Shown: in pieces, positions 56,842-64,000 of the stretch | How positions within the stretch are numbered: the stretch's first letter is position 1 | Layout of the letters: each line of letters starts with the position of its first letter | NCBI RefSeq assembly: GCF_009184635.1 | Contig: NZ_WELI01000006.1 | Span: 62,001 to 126,000 of the forward strand | Source: Rudanella paleaurantiibacter | GTDB lineage: Bacteria; Bacteroidota; Bacteroidia; Cytophagales; Spirosomataceae | Reading direction: 5' to 3' | DNA: 64,000 nt | Made by a program: the position numbers and the translations under genes | Notes under the pieces: model-generated | What the model was told of the DNA's origin: nothing | Database searches by the model: none | Seen by the model: only the letters and a program-made list of their open reading frames with translations

Positions 56842-59800
56842 ATGACTTTACGATTACCCACCATTTACTTTAAGTCTTCCACTTTCTTGCGTTTCTGCAC
56901 TATACTGGTGCTGATCGGTTGGGCAACGGTAGCCATGGGACAACGTTTGCGACTCGGCTCCGATTCGTTACGGCGCGATTCGGTTCTGTGCGCAACCCCC
57001 GAATTATCGTTAGAGCAACGCCGTCAGCTCGATGCTCTGGCAAAGTTGGCTTTTCAACTCAAAAAGTCATCCGACAAGGCCTTTGTCGGGATTACGCACG
57101 TACCGATTCGGCCGCATATTTTTCGGAATGCCACTGGTAAAGATGGGTTCGACCTCGCCCGGCTCAACAATGTAATTGCTCTGACCAACAGCTACTTTAT
57201 GACCAACGGTGTTGGTATTCAGTTTTATCTGGCTGGCACATCGCCCGATTATATCGACGACGACGCGCTCTTTAACTCGTTTTCCGGTGCGAACGAGTCA
57301 TTGCTCGACGGACGAGATGCGGTAAATGCCCTGAATATGTACTTTGTTAACGCCTTCGCTCAGAGTGGTTTGGGAGGGTATGCCTATTTTCCCGGAAACC
57401 AGTTAGTTACAACCCGTCAGTTCATTTTGGCTAACCTGAATTCGATCGAGAATGATCTCGGCAATCGTCTTATTCCGCACGAGTTGGGGCATACCTTCAA
57501 TCTGTATCACACGTTTCAGGGTAGTACCGGAACAGACCCGGAGTTGGTTACCCGCGGAGCCGGAGCCAATTGTAGCACTGCGGGCGATCTGGTGTGTGAT
57601 ACGCCTGCTGACCCGAACGGCCGTTCGGGAGCGTCGACAGCGTATGTCAACGGTTGTCAACAATACAACGGTACCGCCACCGACCCAACCGGCATGACGT
57701 ATTCGCCCTCGATTACCAACATCATGTCGTACTTTTTTCCGTGTACGCACGATTTTACTCCGGGGCAATACGACCGAATGGAGGCTGGGCTCGCCCTTCG
57801 GCAAACGCACACGGCTTACAGCCTCAACTACCCACCCACTGCCGTAACAGCCCCCACCAATCTGCTGGCCGTATTGGGCACATCCCGAAACGTTGTTATA
57901 ACCTGGCAAGACAATAGTGCCAACGAAATGGGCTTTTTCGTTGAACGGGCTACGTCTGCAACAGGGCCTTTTGTAGCCATTGGTGGTACGGCTCCTAACG
58001 TAACGTTTTTTACCGATGCAAAAACGAGTGCGAACTCCACGTACTACTATCGGGTGCGCCCCTCGAATACCACTACAGGCGCATACAGTAATGTGGGGAG
58101 CACAAACACGGCCTCTACTACGGTATGTGTACCGGTGTATGACGTAGGCTGTGTGCAGGGTGATGGCTTTCAGTCGGTAATGGTTAATGGAGAGCCACTT
58201 AGCACCAATTCGGGGTGTTCGCCGAATGCGTATCATGAGTTTGCCAGCCCAAGCCTGACCATAACCTCCGGGCAAACGGCCTACCTGACGGGGCAGTTGC
58301 TAGGTAGTTTGTACGTAACGGGCGTTTCGGTATGGCTCGACCTTAACCGCGATGGTCAGTACAGTAGTTCTGAGCGGCTGGTTGGCAGTCTGGCCACAGG
58401 TACATTTTCGGTGAGCATGACCGTGCCCGCGAACTTGTCGGCCGTGCCAATCGGAATGCGGATTGCGTCGGCACGTGGCTATTTCATGTCGGGTAGCTGC
58501 GACCGGCTTACCTACGGTGAAACCGAAGACTATACGCTTTTTGTGGCTTCGTCGGTATGTCAGGCACCAACTGCATTGGCTATCCATGGTCTGACCGAAA
58601 ACTCGGCTCAGTTAAACTGGCTGGGTAGTGGTGATGCGTTTTCGTACGAAGTGCGCTGGAAAGCACAGTCGTTGGCTACCTGGAATACAATAACCAACCT
58701 GTCGGGTTTATCGTATACACTCACAGGGCTCACGGCTGGTTCGGGGTATCAGTGGCAAGTACGGAGTATATGCGCCAATGGAGCCTCGGCGTATGTTGGT
58801 CAATCGTTTTTAGCAGCTTGTTCTAATCCAACGGGGCTGTCCACATCGGCTATTACCGAGACCTCGGCCACATTGAGCTGGTCTAATCTGGGCGCAGGTC
58901 GTAGCTACGATTTGGTGTGGCGCGTAATTGGTTTGGGCGGCTGGATATTGATAGAAGGGTTGTCTTCACCTACGTATTCGCTGACGGGCCTGCGCGCTGG
59001 TACGCAATATGAATGGCAGGTTCGGAGTTCATGCACCCCAACGGGTAGTCAGACATTTGCCGCCCCGGTTTCATTTGTTACGGTGGGTGTTTGCAAGCCT
59101 GGGTTTACCAATGGCTGTACAAGTTCGGATGGGCTGAATAGTTTTACCTTCAACGATGTTCTGATGAGCCAGAACTCGGGTTGCTCGCTCAACGGGTACA
59201 GGAGTCATACCACCCCTACTGCCCCCGTTGTGGCCGGGCGTCCGTATTCGTTTAGCGGCACGTTGTTGAGTAATTCATATAGACAGGGTATCGGGGTTTG
59301 GCTTGATCTCAACCGCAACGGGTCGTTTGAAGGGAGCGAACGGCTGTACGGTAGCCCCACTACGGTTGCGGGTTCTTTTTCGGGCAGCCTGACCATTCCG
59401 ACATCGGTTACAGCCGGTGCTATGGCTATGCGGGTTTTGGTGGCCTTTGAGACGTTTCCATACGATGCCTGCTCAAACTATTCGTATGGCGAAGCCGAAG
59501 ATTACGTACTGACCATATACCCGGCTAACCGGGTTCAAATCACTCAGCTAACCGACCCGGCCTGTGGGGCAACGCCCTTGCCTTTAGCTTTTGCCACTAC
59601 AGCGTCATTTGGCGGTGGAAATGTATTTTCAGTACAACTTTCCGATGCCGCCGGTGTGTTTGGCTCCTCGCCCCTGGTGATTGGATCGTTGGCTTCATCA
59701 ACGGGAGGCTCGGTTACGGTTACGATTCCGAATACCGTGACACCGGGGAATGAGTACCGGGTCCGAGTGGTATCGTCGAGCCCGGCCATCACCGACAATC

Positions 59801-62800
59801 CAGCTACGGCTCTGCGTATTTCGGCTACCTGCGATTGCCCCGAGCCCGCTGCCCTTACGAGCCTGAGTCTATTAAGCCGCGGGGCCAATCTGAGCTGGAG
59901 CAGTGCTACGTCGGGCAGTTTATTTGCGTTACGCTGGCGGGTGCAGGGGGCTACCGCCTGGTCGGTAGTTGATAATTTGCCGGGTGCGCCCTACTATCTG
60001 AATAACCTCACGCCGGGGGGCATGTATGAGTGGCAGGTGATGGCTCGCTGTGGCAACGGTCAAAGCTCGGTCTGGAGCTCCTCGGCCACGTTCCAGACGG
60101 TGACTTGCGGTACCGCAACGTTGGCCAGTACCTCGCAAACCCTCACGGCTGGGCAGGCGGCTACTTTATCGGTGAGTTTCACCGGGCAAAGCCCCTGGAG
60201 TTTTGAGTATCGCCGGAATGGCCTGTATCAGAGTTATTTCGGTGGGATAACCACCAGCCCCTATGTATTTACGGCTACCGTGCCGGGAAGTAGCACCTTT
60301 ACCGTTGCCAATGGGTCGAATGCCTGTGGTAGTTTGCTCGTCAGCGGAACAGCGGTTGTGTCGGCACCGTGTGTGGCTCCCGTAAGCCTGACCGAAGCCA
60401 GCCAAACAGCTACCAGTATCGAGTTGCGTTGGCCTTACGTAGCCGGCTTAAATTATTTCATCCAATGGAAAGAAAGTACGGCTACCACCTGGACCCAGTC
60501 CACCTCGTACTGTTGTTCTTCGTACTACGTGAGTGGTTTACAACTCGGAAAAACGTACCAATGGCGCCTTCAGACCATCTGTGCCGACGGAAGCCTGTCG
60601 GCCTGGTCGGCCGAGCGTACCTTTACCATGAATTGCCCCGTGCCGTTTGGTCAATCTGAATCCATCTCACCAATACAGGCCCGTTTGCGGTGGAATTATA
60701 TGAGCGCGTCCAATGGGAGCTCTCTGACCTATAATCTGCAATGGCGGCCAGTAGGTACAACCACCTGGACCAGTTTAAGCGCAATTTGTTGTAGCGAGTA
60801 TAACCTGACGGGTTTGCAGAATGGGCAAGCCTACGAATGGCGAATACAGAGCATCTGCCCCGACGGGGCAACCTCGGCCTATACAGCACCCCGCTCGTTT
60901 ACTACCGGGTGCTACGCTCCCGCCATTTCTAATTTTGACTTTGTTACCTCAACCTCATTCAGAGTATTCTGGAATGCTGTTCCGTCGGTGTCTTATGAGC
61001 TACAGTGGCGAGCATCAGGAAACTCGGCAACTCCCTTCTCGTCGGTTTCCGGCCTGACCACGTCGCCCCATACCCTAACTGGCCTGAGCAATGCAACTGT
61101 CTACGAGTTGCGTATGCGGGCCGTTTGTTCAACATCTGAAACAAGCGGCTTTAGTAATTCATACAATGTGCTCACAAGTTGCTCCACGCCTTATATGTAT
61201 GGTCCGTCGGTTGGGCCCGACAATGCCCGGCTCGAATGGCCTAATATGAGCCCCGACACCCGTTACAACCTGATTTGGCGCGTAGCCGGTTCACCGATCT
61301 CTACAACTATTACCTCGCTAACGAGTTCGTCGTACTCTCTGACGGGCCTGACCGTTAATACTACCTATCAAGTGCAACTACAACTTGTTTGTAGCGATGG
61401 CAACGTGTCGGGTTGGTCGTCGCCGGTATCGTTTACTACCAACTGTAACCCGCCATCGTACACCTACCTGAATAGCCGAAGTGTTGTATCCGCATGGGTG
61501 TATTGGGAAACCCGGGGAACCAATACACCCTACGTAGTAGAGTATCGGGCGGTAAGTAGCCCCAGCTGGACGAACTCCCTCACGGTAGTTGCCAGCAGCG
61601 TGAACCTCACGGGCTTATCGCCATCAACCGCCTATGAGTGGCGGGTTCGGTTAGCGTGTGGTACGGCCTACACCAGCCCTGTGCCGTTTACGACGCTTGC
61701 CTGTACCGTGCCTACGGCACTTACGTTGTACAGTGCGCCAGGAGCCAGTACGGCCTATCTGGACTGGGCCTATATCGACGTAAACCAGGGCTATGAATTA
61801 CAATGGCGCCCTGTTGGAACAACCACCTGGCCCAATGCCGTCACGACATCTATTTCTGAGTATGGGCTCTCCAATCTGGAGCCGGGAACCGTGTATGAGT
61901 GGCGGGTACGAACACGCTGTGGAAGTACGTCCTTTTCTGATTATTCGGGGGTAAGTTCGTTTACAACAACGGCTTGTGCCGCCCCCACCAACGCGACAGA
62001 AGTAGGTATGGGAACCAACTTTGTAGTTCTTGGCTGGGCAGGCCCTTCGGGGGGGTCGGGATATTCAGTCCGATGGCGCGAAGTGGGCACAACGAACTGG
62101 AATAGTTATACAACCTGTTGTGCGGGCACTAACTACCTATACAATGTGCAATATGGTCGTTCGTACGAATGGCAGGTGGCAGCTCGCTGTGGCTCGGTTC
62201 TAACCAGCTATACACCTGTGCGCACTTTTGGCATGAATTGCCCGACCCCATTTGGCTTGCGCGAAGTGGTGTCTGTATCCAGTGCCAAACTCTATTGGAA
62301 CTATCAGGGAGATGTATCGTATGTATTGCAGTGGCGGCCGCAGGGAACAGCTAACTGGAGTACAGTAACGGTTACGGGTACATTTTATCAGTTGACAGGG
62401 CTAACACAAAACCAAGTGTATGAATGGCGAATTCAGACCATTTGCCCCGATAATAGTACCTCGTCCTTTTCGAATATTCGCCTGTTTACTCCTCAATGTA
62501 GTGTGCCATCCGAAACGTACCTGCTTAGCTCTGGACCAACGTCGGTTTGGCTCATCTGGAATGCCTTTGCTGATGTTAGCTATACGGTTCGATACCGCCT
62601 TTCTGACACCACTAACTGGTCAGTTATTAATGGGATTACATCGTCGCCGTATAGCCTGACAGGCCTGATTTCGTACCGGGAGTATGAGATACAGATTCAA
62701 GCGGCATGTTCGGCTACAGCCGCGTCGGGTTTTTCATCTTCTATATATGCCTATACGGATTGTTGGTTTAAAAGATATAGCACTTCGGTTTCGGGTACAA

Positions 62801-63249
62801 ACGTTAGCTTATCTTTTGACACACCCGGTACGGATAGAACGTATGATTTGGTGTATCGGGTTGTTGGTTCGCCTACGTCGATAACCGTCGGCTCCCTCTC
62901 CGGTGCCGGCCCCATTCTGACACACACGCTGACCGGTCTGTTGCCCAATACCGCGTACGAGTGGTGGCTCACCATGCTTTGCCCCGGTTCAACAACGCCT
63001 ACGGTTTCGGATTTACGTACCTTCACAACCGGTAATGGTTGCTCAAGCATGTTTACCCTCAAAACCGGCTCGTGGACTGACCCCACCGTGTGGTCGTGTG
63101 GTCGGATCCCAACCAGCGCCGATCCGATCGAAATACGGCATGTGGTTACGATACCAGCCAACACGGCGGGCAATAGCAAACGAGTGGTCTACACGGCTGG
63201 GGGGAAGGTTGTGACGGAGACCGGCGCGACGCTTCGGTTAGGATTTTAG
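56842..63249 (+). CDS. Giant secreted M43-type metalloprotease with GEVED and ~14 fibronectin-III domains
   Basis: A 2135-residue secreted protein. The signal peptide ends near residue 33. The N-terminal pappalysin-like M43 peptidase (~75-330) has HELGHTFNLYH (H213, E214, H217, H223) and the Met-turn NIMSYF (M295). A fibronectin-III domain, two GEVED domains (WLDLNRDGQYSSSERL, WLDLNRNGSFEGSERL) and about 14 fibronectin-III modules in all follow, with two Ig-like modules among them. Each module of ~85 residues repeats YEWRVR..C and ends in a cysteine. The C-terminus GSWTDPTVWSCGRIPTSADP lacks a classical T9SS CTD. It likely acts outside the cell on protein substrates or in adhesion. Confidence 0.9.
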   Translation: MTLRLPTIYFKSSTFLRFCTILVLIGWATVAMGQRLRLGSDSLRRDSVLCATPELSLEQRRQLDALAKLAFQLKKSSDKAFVGITHVPIRPHIFRNATGKDGFDLARLNNVIALTNSYFMTNGVGIQFYLAGTSPDYIDDDALFNSFSGANESLLDGRDAVNALNMYFVNAFAQSGLGGYAYFPGNQLVTTRQFILANLNSIENDLGNRLIPHELGHTFNLYHTFQGSTGTDPELVTRGAGANCSTAGDLVCDTPADPNGRSGASTAYVNGCQQYNGTATDPTGMTYSPSITNIMSYFFPCTHDFTPGQYDRMEAGLALRQTHTAYSLNYPPTAVTAPTNLLAVLGTSRNVVITWQDNSANEMGFFVERATSATGPFVAIGGTAPNVTFFTDAKTSANSTYYYRVRPSNTTTGAYSNVGSTNTASTTVCVPVYDVGCVQGDGFQSVMVNGEPLSTNSGCSPNAYHEFASPSLTITSGQTAYLTGQLLGSLYVTGVSVWLDLNRDGQYSSSERLVGSLATGTFSVSMTVPANLSAVPIGMRIASARGYFMSGSCDRLTYGETEDYTLFVASSVCQAPTALAIHGLTENSAQLNWLGSGDAFSYEVRWKAQSLATWNTITNLSGLSYTLTGLTAGSGYQWQVRSICANGASAYVGQSFLAACSNPTGLSTSAITETSATLSWSNLGAGRSYDLVWRVIGLGGWILIEGLSSPTYSLTGLRAGTQYEWQVRSSCTPTGSQTFAAPVSFVTVGVCKPGFTNGCTSSDGLNSFTFNDVLMSQNSGCSLNGYRSHTTPTAPVVAGRPYSFSGTLLSNSYRQGIGVWLDLNRNGSFEGSERLYGSPTTVAGSFSGSLTIPTSVTAGAMAMRVLVAFETFPYDACSNYSYGEAEDYVLTIYPANRVQITQLTDPACGATPLPLAFATTASFGGGNVFSVQLSDAAGVFGSSPLVIGSLASSTGGSVTVTIPNTVTPGNEYRVRVVSSSPAITDNPATALRISATCDCPEPAALTSLSLLSRGANLSWSSATSGSLFALRWRVQGATAWSVVDNLPGAPYYLNNLTPGGMYEWQVMARCGNGQSSVWSSSATFQTVTCGTATLASTSQTLTAGQAATLSVSFTGQSPWSFEYRRNGLYQSYFGGITTSPYVFTATVPGSSTFTVANGSNACGSLLVSGTAVVSAPCVAPVSLTEASQTATSIELRWPYVAGLNYFIQWKESTATTWTQSTSYCCSSYYVSGLQLGKTYQWRLQTICADGSLSAWSAERTFTMNCPVPFGQSESISPIQARLRWNYMSASNGSSLTYNLQWRPVGTTTWTSLSAICCSEYNLTGLQNGQAYEWRIQSICPDGATSAYTAPRSFTTGCYAPAISNFDFVTSTSFRVFWNAVPSVSYELQWRASGNSATPFSSVSGLTTSPHTLTGLSNATVYELRMRAVCSTSETSGFSNSYNVLTSCSTPYMYGPSVGPDNARLEWPNMSPDTRYNLIWRVAGSPISTTITSLTSSSYSLTGLTVNTTYQVQLQLVCSDGNVSGWSSPVSFTTNCNPPSYTYLNSRSVVSAWVYWETRGTNTPYVVEYRAVSSPSWTNSLTVVASSVNLTGLSPSTAYEWRVRLACGTAYTSPVPFTTLACTVPTALTLYSAPGASTAYLDWAYIDVNQGYELQWRPVGTTTWPNAVTTSISEYGLSNLEPGTVYEWRVRTRCGSTSFSDYSGVSSFTTTACAAPTNATEVGMGTNFVVLGWAGPSGGSGYSVRWREVGTTNWNSYTTCCAGTNYLYNVQYGRSYEWQVAARCGSVLTSYTPVRTFGMNCPTPFGLREVVSVSSAKLYWNYQGDVSYVLQWRPQGTANWSTVTVTGTFYQLTGLTQNQVYEWRIQTICPDNSTSSFSNIRLFTPQCSVPSETYLLSSGPTSVWLIWNAFADVSYTVRYRLSDTTNWSVINGITSSPYSLTGLISYREYEIQIQAACSATAASGFSSSIYAYTDCWFKRYSTSVSGTNVSLSFDTPGTDRTYDLVYRVVGSPTSITVGSLSGAGPILTHTLTGLLPNTAYEWWLTMLCPGSTTPTVSDLRTFTTGNGCSSMFTLKTGSWTDPTVWSCGRIPTSADPIEIRHVVTIPANTAGNSKRVVYTAGGKVVTETGATLRLGF

Positions 63250-63265
63250 CCGCAATCAGCCAGCT

Positions 63266-63307
63266 AAAACGTCCCACTGCTCAGAGCAGTGGGACGTTTT
63301 TTTACCC
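63266..63307. terminator. Bidirectional terminator, metalloprotease and NFACT genes
   Basis: AAAACGTCCCACTGCT (63266-63281) is perfectly complementary to AGCAGTGGGACGTTTT around a CAG loop, with poly-T to the right. The leftward gene's stop codon (63302) lies within it. Confidence 0.9.
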
Positions 63308-64000
63308 CCTCGGTACCACCATCACTACCTCTTCCTTGTCGACTACCACCTGCCCTTCGGCCAGGCCTTTGGGTTTCCGAACGAACTTCTTGGGGGTGTA
63401 GATAACCGGGCATAGGCTGTCGGTTCGGCGTTTGGAGTACCAGGCCGCGAGTTCGGCGGCCCGCTCGATGACGGTTTTCGGGAACCGCTTGCCCGCCTGA
63501 TACTTCACCACCACGTGCGAGCCCGACACGTCGCGGGCGTGGAGCCACAAGTCTTCTTTGAAGGCGTAACGTTGGGTGAGCAAATCGTTGTTTTTGGCGT
63601 TGCGGCCAATCAGAATCGTGTACCCTTCGTGTTGGATCTGCTTGAACAACTCGGCGGGCCCGGCTGCCGGGCCGCCGTCGGTCAGCAGGCCATGCTGTTT
63701 TACGTATTTACGGAGAGCTTTCAGACCCTCAATACCGGCCAAAGCCTCTTGATGCTGCCGGATGGCCACCAGCTCAGCTTCGCGCTGTTCAATCTGCTGT
63801 TGCAGGTGCTCTACCTCAATCTTTTCGTTTTTCGCCTTGCGGTAGTAGCCTTCGGCGTTTTTCTGCGGACTGAGATCGGGCTTGAGTTTGATCAGAATAG
63901 GGCGGTCGCGGTAAAAATCGTATAGTTCTACCCGTTCGGGCGAGCGTTGGCCCGGCGGTTCGGGAATAGCGTGGAGGTTGGCCATCAGAATATTGGCCAT
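63302..64000 (-). CDS. NFACT/Rqc2-like RNA-binding protein, 5' part outside window
   Basis: The visible 232 residues are the C-terminal part of an NFACT-family protein (RqcH/FbpA/Rqc2-like). A coiled-coil region (~50-95, YYRKAKNEKIEVEHLQQQIE) precedes the NFACT-R domain, marked by EGYTILIGRNAKNNDLLT and DLWLHARDVSGSHVVVK. The frame begins with an internal methionine exactly at the window edge, so the N-terminal part lies to the right. Such proteins bind stalled large ribosomal subunits in quality control; Bacteroidota members are less studied. Confidence 0.85.
   Translation of the reverse strand: MANILMANLHAIPEPPGQRSPERVELYDFYRDRPILIKLKPDLSPQKNAEGYYRKAKNEKIEVEHLQQQIEQREAELVAIRQHQEALAGIEGLKALRKYVKQHGLLTDGGPAAGPAELFKQIQHEGYTILIGRNAKNNDLLTQRYAFKEDLWLHARDVSGSHVVVKYQAGKRFPKTVIERAAELAAWYSKRRTDSLCPVIYTPKKFVRKPKGLAEGQVVVDKEEVVMVVPRG

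Noticed and set aside
57403-58275. 290-residue leftward frame
   Set aside because: It is an antisense shadow inside the metalloprotease gene.

Overview
The window looks like the chromosome of a Bacteroidota member of the order Cytophagales, probably from the Spirosoma/Rudanella side of the order. The evidence is a fairly high GC content for the phylum, TonB-dependent receptors with a carboxypeptidase-regulatory N-terminal domain, TIG-domain surface lipoproteins, GEVED/fibronectin-III metalloproteases, TAnnTTTG-type -7 promoter elements and an absence of Shine-Dalgarno sequences. The genus cannot be fixed from this sequence. No rRNA, tRNA, CRISPR array or complete insertion sequence was seen.

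Layout. 1-9.5 kb: the end of a family-2 glycosyltransferase, then an inorganic-carbon acquisition island. It holds a SulP transporter overlapping a beta-carbonic anhydrase, the energy-coupled DIC pump dabA-dabB, and a divergent second SulP. The dabA/SulP divergent promoter carries two arrays of four TTAA boxes at exactly 11-bp spacing, resembling sites of PhoB/PhoP-type response regulators. A third, partial array sits upstream of the porin at 11.5 kb. 9.5-15.3 kb: porin, phytanoyl-CoA dioxygenase-like protein, AGMO-like fatty acid hydroxylase and YceI, bracketed by two copies of a ~165-bp palindromic element. 15.3-27.4 kb: a secreted zinc metalloprotease, an OmpA lipoprotein, a planctomycete-style DUF1553/DUF1501 pair, two sugar-catabolism proteins (hydroxypyruvate isomerase-like and DUF1080), galU and a glucuronokinase-like GHMP kinase.

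27.5-30.7 kb: a self-contained unit resembling a phage remnant. It has a Cro/cI-like regulator with an unknown partner gene on one side. On the other side is a three-gene operon containing a RecE/Cas4-like PD-(D/E)XK nuclease. Two copies of a TACRCA-AAAC-TRTGTA dyad lie between the two sides. 30.7-38.8 kb: housekeeping and envelope genes (AsmA-like protein, a tiny membrane protein coupled to a diacylglycerol kinase-like gene, a SUI1 factor, a POT transporter, an M23 peptidase, a lysine-rich secreted protein and RecQ). 38.9-42.8 kb: three tandem paralogous lytic transglycosylases. 42.9-46.2 kb: photolyase, TonB-C protein and an M14 carboxypeptidase.

46.4-51.1 kb: a TonB-dependent receptor with a TIG lipoprotein partner. 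51.4-55.7 kb: a GT4 fusion protein, a GH130 mannoside-active enzyme and a small unknown gene. 55.8-64 kb: a secreted sugar isomerase-like protein, a 2135-residue M43 metalloprotease with many fibronectin-III modules, and the C-terminal part of an NFACT/Rqc2-like protein running off the right edge. Intergenic DNA is unusually rich in hairpins: ordinary terminators, dispersed palindromic elements, and a set of low-complexity palindromes at convergent gene junctions.
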